Source of the DNA: Tenacibaculum aiptasiae
Lineage (GTDB): Bacteria; Bacteroidota; Bacteroidia; Flavobacteriales; Flavobacteriaceae
NCBI RefSeq assembly: GCF_008806755.1
Contig: NZ_WAAU01000003.1
Location: 1-55,318, forward strand
Length of the DNA stretch: 55,318 bases
Direction of reading: 5' to 3'
Shown here: piece after piece, positions 35,038 to 44,245 of the stretch
Numbering within the stretch: the stretch's first letter is position 1
Layout: each line of letters starts with the position of its first letter
Position numbers and translations under genes: made by a program
The notes under the pieces: generated by a model
The model's input: the letters and a program-made list of their open reading frames with translations, nothing else
Databases searched by the model: none
What the model was told of the DNA's origin: nothing

Positions 35038-35051
35038 CTATCAATTGATAG
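35038..35051. repeat. 14-bp perfect palindrome between fbp and the next gene
   Basis: CTATCAATTGATAG is a perfect palindrome 71 bases before the divergent secreted-protein gene and upstream of the fbp promoter. It could be a shared operator; no regulator is assigned. Confidence 0.3.
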
Positions 35052-35122
35052 TCGCTAATACTCTTATATAAAGAAACAAATATTTTTTTATATTCGCTAA
35101 CTGTTAAAGAAATCTTAAAACT

Positions 35123-36718
35123 ATGAAACGAATACTACTATCATTTATTTTTTTATTACCAACTATCCTAGCAGCACAAAGTACCAATCTTGATCGAGAA
35201 AGGTTTAGTGTTTCTTACGTAAAACTTCCTTCTGATCCTATTATAGATCATGACAAAAGAACATTTTCTATCAATCTTAATGGAATTTCTATCCAAGGAT
35301 ACTCAAGAGTAAACGCACCAGGTACTTTAGATATTAAGTATAATTTTGAAGGCACAACAGTAAGTGATATAAGCATTGAAAAAATTAAACACGAAAAGAA
35401 AAACAAAGACGGTAAAGTAATATCGGTATCTTATACTTACAAAGCAAAAGCTAAGTATACTTCAAGAGCAACTATTAATGTTATTAATTCTTTTAACGGT
35501 AAGAGTTATGAGCAAAACTTTCAGGAAAAATCATACTACACCAGTAATGCTTATAACAGCTATTATAAAGCAGAAAGGCATTATGCAATTAATAAATATG
35601 ATATAAAAAGTAATCATAGATCTAAGCATAAAACTGGTATTAAATCTAGCATCAAATCTTATTTAAACTCAAGATATGGCTATATTCCATTTACTACTAA
35701 TCGTGAGTTTTTATGGATTCTAGGTTCAGATCGTCATCCAGAACATAAAAAACATCATGAAGCATATAATAAAGTGAAAACAATTTTTGCTAAAATGAAG
35801 TATGATGAGCCTATGGATGAAATTCACAAAGAATTAGAACCTGTTATACAATATTTTAACGACGTTATTCCTCGATACCCAGGTAAAAAACGTAAAATGA
35901 GAAAAGTAAAATATGCTAGTTATTATAATCTTGCTAATATTTATTACTACTTAGATATGCCTGAAAAGGTGAAAGAAAATGCTCAGAAGTTAATAGAGAA
36001 TGGTTATGATAAATCTGATGGGAAAAGATTTTTAAGATATGCAGATGCATTAATTAAAGATTTAGAAACAAATCAGATGAAGTCACGACACATGAAAGTT
36101 ATTACTGAGGATCTTAGTAATATAGAAAAAGAAGCAGAAGAAGTTGCTTCACCACAACCTAAACAAAACTTAGAGTTTAATAAAGCCTATTTAATTACTA
36201 AGAAAAACGATACTGTTTTAGTTGATATAGACACTAAAAATATAGATAAGATTGCTTACGATGTAAGAACGGTACAATACGACAATAATGGTTCGCCAAT
36301 AGGAACAAGAATAAAAAAAGCAAAAGTTTGTAAAGAGCTTTTATTTGTTGATGGTTTACATTACAAAAACATTAAGTTTAAAGAGTCTTCTGCTAAAAAT
36401 GGTGCATTAAGCGTTAGTAAAGCTTTAGAAGGAGCTTCAGACAAATTATGTAAAGTATTATTTGAATCTGATAAAATCAATTTATATAAATTCAATAATA
36501 AAGAACTTGTATTTGTTACTCCAGGAAGCGATAAAGGAAAATCTACTTTAAGTATGGCATTTGTATTTGGATTTAAGAAAAACCTAATGAAACTTGCCAA
36601 AGACTGTCCAGAGGTGGCTAAAAAGGCAAAAGCAAAAGCCTACAAAAACACAGAGGAAAGTTTATTAAAATTCTGTAATGATCTTACAGATTGTGATACT
36701 TCAAAAAGTATAAAATAA
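35123..36718 (+). CDS. Secreted protein with beta domain and TPR-like helices
   Basis: 531 residues. A signal peptide (ILLSFIFLLPTILAAQ) leads to a beta-rich part (about 20-170). A helical part near residues 210-330 resembles TPR repeats (KYASYYNLANIYYYLDMPEKVKENAQKLIENGY). A further beta-domain with three or more cysteines follows at the C-terminus (LCKVLFE, DCPEVAKKAK, FCNDLTDCD). I do not recognise a named family. Probably periplasmic or outer-membrane associated. It is a single gene with its own terminator. Confidence 0.65.
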   Translation: MKRILLSFIFLLPTILAAQSTNLDRERFSVSYVKLPSDPIIDHDKRTFSINLNGISIQGYSRVNAPGTLDIKYNFEGTTVSDISIEKIKHEKKNKDGKVISVSYTYKAKAKYTSRATINVINSFNGKSYEQNFQEKSYYTSNAYNSYYKAERHYAINKYDIKSNHRSKHKTGIKSSIKSYLNSRYGYIPFTTNREFLWILGSDRHPEHKKHHEAYNKVKTIFAKMKYDEPMDEIHKELEPVIQYFNDVIPRYPGKKRKMRKVKYASYYNLANIYYYLDMPEKVKENAQKLIENGYDKSDGKRFLRYADALIKDLETNQMKSRHMKVITEDLSNIEKEAEEVASPQPKQNLEFNKAYLITKKNDTVLVDIDTKNIDKIAYDVRTVQYDNNGSPIGTRIKKAKVCKELLFVDGLHYKNIKFKESSAKNGALSVSKALEGASDKLCKVLFESDKINLYKFNNKELVFVTPGSDKGKSTLSMAFVFGFKKNLMKLAKDCPEVAKKAKAKAYKNTEESLLKFCNDLTDCDTSKSIK

Positions 36719-36735
36719 AACACTCTCAAATAAAG

Positions 36736-36764
36736 AAACGCAACCGGTAAGGTTGCGTTTTTTA
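36736..36764 (+). terminator. Terminator after the secreted-protein gene
   Basis: A perfect 10-bp stem (36736-36745 with 36751-36760) with a 5-base loop and a T-run. Confidence 0.85.
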
Positions 36765-36871
36765 CTTTTATATCGTTTATGAAAAATTCAACAATTTAAA
36801 ATGATGTGTTTTAATTTTCTATTTGTTTTTGAGTAGTTTTTTAAGAAGTATCTTTACACAAAAATTTTACA

Positions 36872-37357
36872 ATGAGTTTTATAATTAGGTCCGGAGAAAG
36901 TAAGGATGCTCAAGCTATATTAAATTTAATTATCGAATTAGCTGTTTTTGAAAAAGAGCCAGATGCAGTAAAAGTTACCGTTGACGATTTATTACGTGAT
37001 GGTTTTTCAGACAATCCTAAGTTTAAAACTTTTGTTGCTGAAGAAGCAGATGGGAAAATTATAGGAATGGCATTATTTTATGAACGCTACTCAACTTGGA
37101 AAGGTAAAGCAATTCATTTAGAAGATTTAATGGTAACTGAATCTAAAAGAGGAATCGGGGCTGGTAAAGCTTTGTATACTTCAATTATGAAATACGCTCA
37201 TGAAAATAACTTTAAAAGAGTTGCTTGGGAAGTGTTAGACTGGAATCTTGGTGCTGTTAACTTTTATAAAAGTACGGGTGCTACCGTTTATGATGAATGG
37301 AGAGTATGCCATATGAGTGAAGATAACTTAAGAGAATTTTACAATGAGAATATTTAA
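36872..37357 (+). CDS. GNAT acetyltransferase, diamine/thialysine acetyltransferase-like
   Basis: 161 residues. The SSAT-like signature is clear: ALFYERYSTWKGKAIHLEDLMV, the acetyl-CoA loop ESKRGIGAGKAL, and WEVLDWNLGAVNFYKSTGA. Relatives acetylate spermidine, spermine or thialysine, so a small amine is the likely substrate. It overlaps the aspartokinase start by 14 bases, so the two are co-translated; lysine-pathway links are plausible but unproven. Confidence 0.85.
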   Translation: MSFIIRSGESKDAQAILNLIIELAVFEKEPDAVKVTVDDLLRDGFSDNPKFKTFVAEEADGKIIGMALFYERYSTWKGKAIHLEDLMVTESKRGIGAGKALYTSIMKYAHENNFKRVAWEVLDWNLGAVNFYKSTGATVYDEWRVCHMSEDNLREFYNENI

Positions 37358-38588
37358 GTTTGGAGGAGCGTCTGTTAAAGATGCTGAAAGCGTAAAAAAT
37401 GTAGCTCGTGTTTTACAACATGAAGGAACTGAAAATCTTTTAGTTGTTATCTCTGCAATGGGTAAAATGACCAATGCATTTGAAGAAATTATAAACAATT
37501 ATTTTTATAAAAAAGATAACTTACAAAACTCAATAGATTTTGTAGTAAACTACCATCAAGAAATTATAAATGATTTATTTGAAGAAAATCATGAGATTAC
37601 TAATAAAGTAAGTCTTTTATTTGGCGAATTAAGTGGTTTTATGGCTCAAAACACCTCAACTGATTATAATTATGTATATGATCAAATAGTAGGGTTTGGT
37701 GAACTTATATCTACAAGTATTGTAAGTGCTTATTTAACTAAAATTGGAGTAAATAACCAATGGTTGGATGTAAGAGATTATATACAAACCAATTCTAATT
37801 TTAGAGATGCGAAAATTGATTGGAAACTAACTGAAAAGAAAATCAGTGAAAATGTAAATACTTCTCAACTAAATATAACTCAAGGTTTTTTAGGTAGTAA
37901 TGGAAAAAACACTACAACCTTAGGAAGAGAGGGATCTGATTACACTGCTGGCATTTTTGCTTATTGTTTAAACGCTGAAAATGTATCTATTTGGAAAGAT
38001 GTTGACGGAGTTTTAAACGCAGATCCTAGAGTATTTACTGAAACGGAGTTATTACATGAAATATCATATACTGAAGCTATAGAAATGGCTTTCTATGGAG
38101 CTTCAGTAATACACCCAAAAACAATTCAGCCTTTAGAACAAAAAAACATACCATTATTTGTTCGTTCTTTTAAGGATATTACTAAAGACGGAACTTGCGT
38201 GGGAAGAGGAAAAAAAATAACACCAGAAGTACCTTGTTTTATCGTGAAGAAAAATCAAATTTTAGCTTCAATTTCTGCTAAAGACTTTTCTTTTATGGTT
38301 GAACACAACATTAGCGATGTATTTAAAAAATTACATGAGTATAAATTGAAGGTAAATTTAATTCAAAATTCAGCCATTAGTTTTTCTGTTTGTATAGAAG
38401 ATAAGTACAATCGTTTCGATGCCTTTTACAATGATTTACAAACAAATTTCAATATTAAATCATACAAAAATGTAACGCTTTATACCATTCGTCATTTCAA
38501 TGATACAGCTATAAAAACCATACAAAAAAGAGGTAAAGCTATTATACGTCAAATCAATACAGAAACAGCTCAATTGGTCATCGAATAA
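37344..38588 (+). CDS. Aspartokinase
   Basis: 414 residues. The amino-acid kinase domain starts MRIFKFGGASVKDAESV and contains TTLGREGSDYTAG and WKDVDGVLNADPR. C-terminal ACT-type regulatory region follows (ASISAKDFSFMVEHN). It phosphorylates aspartate for lysine, threonine and methionine synthesis. Monofunctional; not fused to homoserine dehydrogenase. It overlaps the upstream acetyltransferase gene. A -7 box lies shortly after its stop, so the next gene is a separate unit. Confidence 0.9.
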   Translation: MRIFKFGGASVKDAESVKNVARVLQHEGTENLLVVISAMGKMTNAFEEIINNYFYKKDNLQNSIDFVVNYHQEIINDLFEENHEITNKVSLLFGELSGFMAQNTSTDYNYVYDQIVGFGELISTSIVSAYLTKIGVNNQWLDVRDYIQTNSNFRDAKIDWKLTEKKISENVNTSQLNITQGFLGSNGKNTTTLGREGSDYTAGIFAYCLNAENVSIWKDVDGVLNADPRVFTETELLHEISYTEAIEMAFYGASVIHPKTIQPLEQKNIPLFVRSFKDITKDGTCVGRGKKITPEVPCFIVKKNQILASISAKDFSFMVEHNISDVFKKLHEYKLKVNLIQNSAISFSVCIEDKYNRFDAFYNDLQTNFNIKSYKNVTLYTIRHFNDTAIKTIQKRGKAIIRQINTETAQLVIE

Positions 38589-38615
38589 AAGCTATTAAAG
38601 CTCGCAAATTTCCGT

Positions 38616-38623
38616 TATATTTG
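38616..38623 (+). promoter_or_regulatory. -7 box of the OlsF-like gene
   Basis: TATATTTG followed by CA lies 26 bases before the ATG. It fits TAnnTTTG well; the -33 box is TTA rather than TTG. Confidence 0.5.
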
Positions 38624-38649
38624 CAATTACGTCGAATTGATATCTGTGT

Positions 38650-40458
38650 ATGGGATTAGTAACACCAAAAGAAGTTGCAAAGGCAATAGGAGTCGATAAA
38701 CTGGGAGCGTTTGGAACGTTTTCTGGTTGGCTTTTAATGAAAATTTTGCGCATTTCTACGGCCAATAAAATTTATAATAAACATAAGCATAAGAAGGACT
38801 TACCTTTTTTAAATGGACTTTTGAATGAGTTTCAAATTGAATTTGAAATTCCTGAAGAAGATTTAAAACGTATTCCTAAAGAAGGACCTTTTATTACCAT
38901 TTCTAACCATCCATTAGGAGGTATAGATGGGATTTTATTGCTTAAATTATTGGTTGAACACAGAGCCGACTATAAAATTATAGCCAATTTTTTACTGCAT
39001 AGAATTGAGCCTTTAAAGCCTTATGTAATGCCAGTAAATCCTTTTGAAAATCATAAGGATGCTAAATCGAGTGTTGCTGGTATTAAAAATGCATTATTAC
39101 ACTTACGTGAAGGAAAACCTTTAGGTATTTTTCCAGCAGGAGAAGTTTCTACGTACCGAGATGGTAAATTAATGGTTGATAAAGAATGGGAAGAAGGAGC
39201 TGTACGTTTAATTAAAAAAGCTAAAGTACCAGTAATTCCTATTTATTTCCACGCTAAGAATAGTCAGTTATTTTATTTCTTATCTAAAATTAGCGACACC
39301 TTACGTACTGCTAAATTACCATCGGAATTACTTTCACAAAAAAGCCGAGTAATTAAAGTTAGAATTGGAAAACCTATTTCAGTAAAAGATCAAGATACCT
39401 ACACTGAGATTCCAGATTTTTACCAATTCTTACGTAAAAAAACATACATGTTGGCGAATCCTTTTGAGAAAACACCTCAAAAGATTTTATCAACACAAAA
39501 CCTTAAAATACCTAAAAAAGCAAAGAAAGTTACTTCACAAAAATCTTCTGCTCTCTTCATTAAAGAAGTTGATGAGTTAAGAGACAAAGGAAGCAGACTA
39601 TTGCAAAGTAAAAACTATGAAGTCTTTTTTTCTAACGCAAAAGAGATTCCGAATATTTTACATGAAATAGGACGATTACGTGAAATTACCTTTAGAGATG
39701 TTGGAGAAGGTACTAACAAAGCTATTGACTTAGATAAGTTTGATAGGTATTACCACCATTTATTCTTGTGGGATAATGTACAGAATGAATTGGTAGGTGC
39801 CTATAGAATGGGTCTTGGAAAAGATATTTTTAAGAAATATGAAATTAACGGATTTTATATCCACACCTTATTTAGAATAGAACCTGAATTATATTCAATG
39901 ATGCAGAGTACTATCGAATTAGGTAGAGCTTTTATATCAAAAAAGTATCAGCAAAAACCAATGCCTTTATTCCTTTTATGGAAAGGTATTGTTCATGTTA
40001 CTTTACGTTACCCTAAGTACAAATACTTAATGGGTGGAGTAAGTATTAGTAATCAGTTTTCAGAATTTTCAAAATCGTTAATGATTGAATTCATGAAATC
40101 TCATTACTACGATCCATATGTAGCTCAATACATACATCCTAAAAAAGAATTCAAGGTAAGTCTGAAAGACGCCGATAAAGACTTTGTTTTTGATGCTACT
40201 AAAGCAGACATGCAAAAGTTTGATAAAATTATTGACGAAATTGAACCTGGAGCTTTACGTATTCCTGTATTAATTAAGAAATATGTAAAACAAAATGCAC
40301 GATTGGTTGCCTTTAACGTAGATCCGAAATTTAACAATGCTGTAGATGGATTAATGTATATTAAAGTAGCCGATATTCCAGACAGTACTGTTAAACCTGT
40401 TATGGAAGAGTTTCAAGCCGAATTAGAAAGGCGTGCTTCTGAGAGTTTAAATAAATAA
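38650..40458 (+). CDS. olsF: Bifunctional acyltransferase, OlsF-like (ornithine lipid synthesis)
   Basis: 602 residues in two parts. The N-terminal half is a PlsC-type acyltransferase: SNHPLGGIDG, with H87 and D93 spaced by five residues, and FPAGEVSTYRDG. The C-terminal half is a hemolysin/OlsB-type N-acyltransferase: LREITFRDVGEGTNKAID, VGAYRMGLG and ELGRAFISKKYQ. This order matches OlsF, described in Serratia and Flavobacterium johnsoniae, which makes ornithine lipids by both acylation steps. The product here is inferred from that architecture. The short lipids would go to the membrane, often under phosphate stress. Followed by a terminator. Confidence 0.75.
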   Translation: MGLVTPKEVAKAIGVDKLGAFGTFSGWLLMKILRISTANKIYNKHKHKKDLPFLNGLLNEFQIEFEIPEEDLKRIPKEGPFITISNHPLGGIDGILLLKLLVEHRADYKIIANFLLHRIEPLKPYVMPVNPFENHKDAKSSVAGIKNALLHLREGKPLGIFPAGEVSTYRDGKLMVDKEWEEGAVRLIKKAKVPVIPIYFHAKNSQLFYFLSKISDTLRTAKLPSELLSQKSRVIKVRIGKPISVKDQDTYTEIPDFYQFLRKKTYMLANPFEKTPQKILSTQNLKIPKKAKKVTSQKSSALFIKEVDELRDKGSRLLQSKNYEVFFSNAKEIPNILHEIGRLREITFRDVGEGTNKAIDLDKFDRYYHHLFLWDNVQNELVGAYRMGLGKDIFKKYEINGFYIHTLFRIEPELYSMMQSTIELGRAFISKKYQQKPMPLFLLWKGIVHVTLRYPKYKYLMGGVSISNQFSEFSKSLMIEFMKSHYYDPYVAQYIHPKKEFKVSLKDADKDFVFDATKADMQKFDKIIDEIEPGALRIPVLIKKYVKQNARLVAFNVDPKFNNAVDGLMYIKVADIPDSTVKPVMEEFQAELERRASESLNK

Positions 40459-40472
40459 TACTATTATCTTAT

Positions 40473-40504
40473 AAAAAGGGTGCTTGTTTAAGCATCCTTT
40501 TTTT
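40473..40504 (+). terminator. Terminator after the OlsF-like gene
   Basis: A 13-bp stem (40473-40485 with 40490-40502) including one G-T pair, a 4-base loop and a T-run. Confidence 0.8.
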
Positions 40505-40531
40505 ATACTTTTAAACCAAAATTAGCTCCCT

Positions 40532-41116
40532 ATGAGTGTTTTAAAAGAAAATCTTACACAGTACATACAAACTATCATAAACAATGAAACTTTGAATTCA
40601 TTTGTACCTGAAATTGTAAAACACTTTTCTCTTAAAACCCTTGCCAAAAACGAATACTTTGTTGAAGAAGGTAAAATATGTAAACACTTTTGCTTTATAG
40701 AAAGTGGCGTTTTACAACATGCTATTCAAGTTTCTAACGAAGAAAAAACAACTTATTTAGGTTTAAAAAACACTTGTACCGCCTCTTTAAAAAGCTTCTT
40801 ACAACAAACTCCTTCTCGTAAAAACATAAAAGCTTTAAGCGATTGTAATTTGTGGGTAATTTCTGTTACTGACTTTAAACTTCTTTTAAAAAATAACAAA
40901 GGCTTTCATCAGTTTTATTTCAATTTAATTGAAAATCAAATTTTTTTAATTGACGATTATCGTATTGATTTACTTACGCTAACTCCAGAAGAACGTTACC
41001 AGAAGTTATTATTAAACGAGCCCATATTATTACAAAAAGTTCCGTTACATTATTTAGCCTCTTTTTTGGGAATTTCAACAAGGCATATGAGTAGAATTCG
41101 TAAAAATGTAAAATAA
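40532..41116 (+). CDS. Crp/Fnr-family regulator
   Basis: 194 residues. The N-terminal cyclic-nucleotide-binding-like beta roll is seen in LAKNEYFVEEGKICKHFCFIESGVL. The C-terminal helix-turn-helix is short (LHYLASFLGISTRHMSRIRK). This is the Bacteroidetes Crp-like group that often lacks the cAMP-contact residues, so the signal is unknown. It stands alone between a terminator and the pepP promoter region. Confidence 0.82.
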   Translation: MSVLKENLTQYIQTIINNETLNSFVPEIVKHFSLKTLAKNEYFVEEGKICKHFCFIESGVLQHAIQVSNEEKTTYLGLKNTCTASLKSFLQQTPSRKNIKALSDCNLWVISVTDFKLLLKNNKGFHQFYFNLIENQIFLIDDYRIDLLTLTPEERYQKLLLNEPILLQKVPLHYLASFLGISTRHMSRIRKNVK

Positions 41117-41190
41117 CGCCAAATGGCTAATATTTGCACATTTTGTTTGCTTATTTTTGGAACAAGTTTATAATTTAATTTGAATTTATT

Positions 41191-42483
41191 ATGAAATACC
41201 ATCCAATAAATAGAGATTTATTTATTAAAAATCGTAAAAACTTTATGGCACAAATGAAGCCTAATAGTTTAGCTGTTTTTAATTCGAACGATATATATCC
41301 AGTAAGTGCTGATAGTACTTTACCTTTTGAACAACATAGAGATATTTTCTTTTTAAGTGGTGTAGACCAAGAAGAAAGTATTTTAGTAGTATTCCCAGAT
41401 TGCCCAAAAGAAAACTTACGTGAAGTTTTATTTTTACGTGAAACCAATGAGCACATTGCTGTTTGGGAAGGTGAAAAATTAACTAAAGAAAAAGCTTTAG
41501 CTACAAGTGGTATTAAATCTGTTTTTTGGTTACAAGACTTAGAAAAAGTATTAGCTGAAATGATGGCCTTAGCAAATACTGTTTATATTAACACAAATGA
41601 GCACTATCGTGCTTCTGTAGAAACAGAAACTCGTGAAGCTCGTTTTAACAAATGGTTATTAGCCAAATACCCTGCACATTCAGTAGCTAAAAGTAATCCT
41701 ATTTTACAGCGTTTACGTTCAATAAAAGATCAAATTGAGTTAGACTTATTACAAACTGCTTGTGATATTACCGAAAAAGGTTTTAGACGTGTTTTAGATT
41801 TTATAAAACCTGGTGTTTGGGAATATGAAATTGAAGCTGAATTTATCCACGAATTCATTAGAAATCGTTCTAAAAAATTCGCTTATACACCAATTATTGC
41901 TTCAGGAAACAATGCAAACGTATTACACTACATTGAAAACAATCAACAATGTAAAGCTGGTGATTTAGTTTTAATGGATGTTGGTGCTGAATACGCTAAT
42001 TATTCTTCTGATATGACAAGAACTGTACCTGTTTCTGGTCGTTTTACTGATAGACAAAAAGCTGTATATAATGCTGTAAATCGTGTAAAAAACGATGCTA
42101 CAAAATTATTAGTTCCTGGAACCATTTGGGCTGATTATCATGTAGAAGTTGGTAAACTAATGACTTCTGAATTATTAGGTTTAGGTTTATTAGATAAAGC
42201 TGATGTACAAAACGAAGATCCAAACTGGCCAGCATATAAAAAATACTTTATGCACGGAACTTCTCACCACATGGGATTAGATACTCATGATTATGGTTTA
42301 TTACATGAGCCAATGCAAGCTAATATGGTATTTACTGTTGAACCTGGTATTTATATTCCAGAGGAAGGCTTTGGTGTTCGTTTAGAAGATGATGTAGTTA
42401 TCCAAGAAACTGGAGAACCATTCAACTTAATGCGTAATATTCCAATTGAAGCTGATGAGATTGAAGATATTATGAATAAATAA
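41191..42483 (+). CDS. pepP: Xaa-Pro aminopeptidase
   Basis: 430 residues. N-terminal aminopeptidase P domain (about 1-170), then the pita-bread metal-binding domain with all five ligands: MDVGAEYANYSSDMTRT (two Asp), HGTSHHMG (His), VEPGIY (Glu) and VRLEDD (Glu). It removes an N-terminal residue followed by proline; cytoplasmic. A small secreted-protein gene follows after six bases. Two possible -7 boxes lie in the 74-base upstream gap. Confidence 0.93.
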   Translation: MKYHPINRDLFIKNRKNFMAQMKPNSLAVFNSNDIYPVSADSTLPFEQHRDIFFLSGVDQEESILVVFPDCPKENLREVLFLRETNEHIAVWEGEKLTKEKALATSGIKSVFWLQDLEKVLAEMMALANTVYINTNEHYRASVETETREARFNKWLLAKYPAHSVAKSNPILQRLRSIKDQIELDLLQTACDITEKGFRRVLDFIKPGVWEYEIEAEFIHEFIRNRSKKFAYTPIIASGNNANVLHYIENNQQCKAGDLVLMDVGAEYANYSSDMTRTVPVSGRFTDRQKAVYNAVNRVKNDATKLLVPGTIWADYHVEVGKLMTSELLGLGLLDKADVQNEDPNWPAYKKYFMHGTSHHMGLDTHDYGLLHEPMQANMVFTVEPGIYIPEEGFGVRLEDDVVIQETGEPFNLMRNIPIEADEIEDIMNK

Positions 42484-42489
42484 TTAAAA

Positions 42490-42882
42490 ATGAAAAAACT
42501 AATATTATTACTGTTTTTCATTACTTCTATTGCTTATTCCCAAAGTAATATTAAAGACTTAAATTGTTCTCTTTTTAAAGTTGGTAATTTTAAAATAGTA
42601 GATGATTTAAGTGGTATTACTAATATCAAAAGAACGTCAAAATATCAAATTGAAGAAAATAAAAAACATAATTACAAGATAAAATTAGTAGTAACCTGGA
42701 TTAACGATTGTACTTATCAACTTAAGCCTGTTGAGGACTTATTAAATCCACAGAATAAAAATCTTCCTGAAATGATTTTAACTTGTAAAATTATTAAGAA
42801 AACCAAAAATGGTTATCTTCAAGTTTCGACATCAAATGTTAGTGACTTGACATTAAAAAAAGAAGTAATTCAAGTTGATTAA
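42490..42882 (+). CDS. Small secreted protein
   Basis: 130 residues with a signal peptide (LILLLFFITSIAYS). The mature part has three cysteines (LNCSLF, NDCTYQ, LTCKII) and beta-rich stretches. No family recognised. It lies six bases after pepP and so belongs to that transcript. Confidence 0.65.
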   Translation: MKKLILLLFFITSIAYSQSNIKDLNCSLFKVGNFKIVDDLSGITNIKRTSKYQIEENKKHNYKIKLVVTWINDCTYQLKPVEDLLNPQNKNLPEMILTCKIIKKTKNGYLQVSTSNVSDLTLKKEVIQVD

Positions 42883-42910
42883 ATTGAATTCTCTTTTCAC
42901 ATAAAAATCA

Positions 42911-42943
42911 GAAAACCCCGTAATATTTACGGGGTTTTCTTTT
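42911..42943. terminator. Terminator between convergent genes
   Basis: A perfect 13-bp stem (42911-42923 with 42927-42939) with a 3-base loop and TTTTCTTTTC following. Also able to serve the convergent cupredoxin-like gene. Confidence 0.8.
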
Positions 42944-42957
42944 CTATATAAAAAAGC

Positions 42958-43320
42958 TTACTCTACTTTTAAGCTGTATTGTGGTGTTGGATTTAATGGG
43001 CAAAAATATACATACTCTCCCTTTTTTAAAGTTACTTTCTTAGAAGTAGACTTTCCATTATTCTTTACTAAAGAAGTTACATAGGCATTTTTGATATGAT
43101 CTTTTGCTTCTACTTTTCCTTTTGGAGCTAATACAAAACCTACATCATGTCCTACTCCTTTATTAGAGATTTCAAAAATATAAGTTCCTTCTTTTAAGGT
43201 TAATGCTTTTTGAGTAAACTCTCCTTTAGTTTGCTCTAAAGCTACTGTTTTAACATCTTGTGCATTTGCTTGAAAAGCGATTCCTAATGTTAATACTAAA
43301 ATTGCGATAATACGTTTCAT
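42958..43320 (-). CDS. Cupredoxin-like secreted protein
   Basis: 120 residues from the ATG at 43320, which begins a clean signal peptide (IIAILVLTLGIAFQANA); an upstream in-frame start at 43407 would bury it. The mature part is a plastocyanin-like beta sandwich: GTYIFEISNKGVGHDVGFVLAPKG and EYVYFCPLNPTPQYSL. Of the type I copper set I see H58 and C107, but no His or Met after the cysteine, so normal blue-copper binding is doubtful. Other ligands such as H75 could take part. Periplasmic; the AhpD-like gene lies 117 bases upstream, a possible redox link. Confidence 0.75.
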   Translation of the reverse strand: MKRIIAILVLTLGIAFQANAQDVKTVALEQTKGEFTQKALTLKEGTYIFEISNKGVGHDVGFVLAPKGKVEAKDHIKNAYVTSLVKNNGKSTSKKVTLKKGEYVYFCPLNPTPQYSLKVE

Positions 43321-43437
43321 TTGATTTGTTTTTATAATTATGGATGATTTATTTAAGGGTTGAGCAGCCTTGTAGCCTATAACTCCGTTATTATAGTTAT
43401 GCCTCACATATTACTACAAGAACTAACTCAAATTTTA

Positions 43438-43995
43438 TTATGCGTTTACGTTAAATTTTCCTGATTCTACTTTTGGAAAATCGATTTCAGTTTCAGCAAT
43501 GTGGTTAACATAGTTTGTTAATGTATTCGATACTACGTTTAATACTATTTCTAATACATCTCCGTCGTTATAACCTGCTGCTTTTACTGCTGCTATCTCT
43601 TCAGAACTTACTTTACCTCTATTTTTAGTTACACTTTGTGCAAAGTTTAACCCTGCTTGTACTTTTGCATCAGCTGCTATTCCTTGTCTGTTTTGAGCAG
43701 TTTCTTCTTCAGTTAAACCATTCATTTTACCAATAGCAGTGTGTGCTGATAAACAATAGTTACACTCGTTTTCTTCTGCGATTGCTAAAGCTAATTGCTC
43801 TCTAAACTTATTAGAAAAGTTTCCACTTGCAGTTAACTCCCCTAAGCTTAAATAACTTTGTAATGTTGCTGGTGAATTACCAAACACTTTTATTAAATTA
43901 GGGATAAATCCTAATTTGTTTTGTACTGCATCAAATAATTCTTTTGATTTTCCTGTTGTAGTTTCTGGGTTTAATGTTTCAATTCTTGTACTCAT
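43438..43995 (-). CDS. AhpD-like / carboxymuconolactone-decarboxylase-family peroxidase
   Basis: 185 residues. The redox motif EENECNYCLSAHTAIG holds C78, C81 and H85, typical of AhpD-like and peroxidase-related enzymes. A carboxymuconolactone-decarboxylase fold lies around it, and the end HIAETEIDFPKVE is family-like. It would reduce peroxides using the CxxC pair. A 31-residue zinc-ribbon gene precedes it by 21 bases on the same strand. Confidence 0.88.
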   Translation of the reverse strand: MSTRIETLNPETTTGKSKELFDAVQNKLGFIPNLIKVFGNSPATLQSYLSLGELTASGNFSNKFREQLALAIAEENECNYCLSAHTAIGKMNGLTEEETAQNRQGIAADAKVQAGLNFAQSVTKNRGKVSSEEIAAVKAAGYNDGDVLEIVLNVVSNTLTNYVNHIAETEIDFPKVESGKFNVNA

Positions 43996-44016
43996 TTCTT
44001 TATTTTTTTTAGGTTC

Positions 44017-44112
44017 TTATTTTTGTTTGTCACACAATTCTCCTTCAGAAAATTGATTTTCGTATTCTTGGTATCCCCAACAATTAGGGCACTGATATTC
44101 TTTTGTCTTCAT
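44017..44112 (-). CDS. Very small zinc-ribbon-like protein (CPNCWG)
   Basis: 31 residues. It starts at ATG 44112 (MKTKEYQCPNCWGYQEY) and stops at TAA 44017. A CxxC (C8, C11) and one later cysteine (C27) are present. I recall short Flavobacterial proteins with the same CPNCWG start, some longer, near redox or peroxidase genes. It lies 21 bases upstream of the AhpD-like gene on the same strand and probably shares its transcript. Function unknown; a metal- or redox-linked partner is a guess. Confidence 0.6.
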   Translation of the reverse strand: MKTKEYQCPNCWGYQEYENQFSEGELCDKQK

Positions 44113-44245
44113 CTTTTTTGTTTTTAATTAACCGTGAAAACCATCGGTTAAAATTCTAGTACAAAGATGCGACGAGAATGTTCTTCTAAAAATGGACAAA
44201 GGTTCCTATGATTAGGACTTTTTTTAAAATATTAACCTATGTTAA

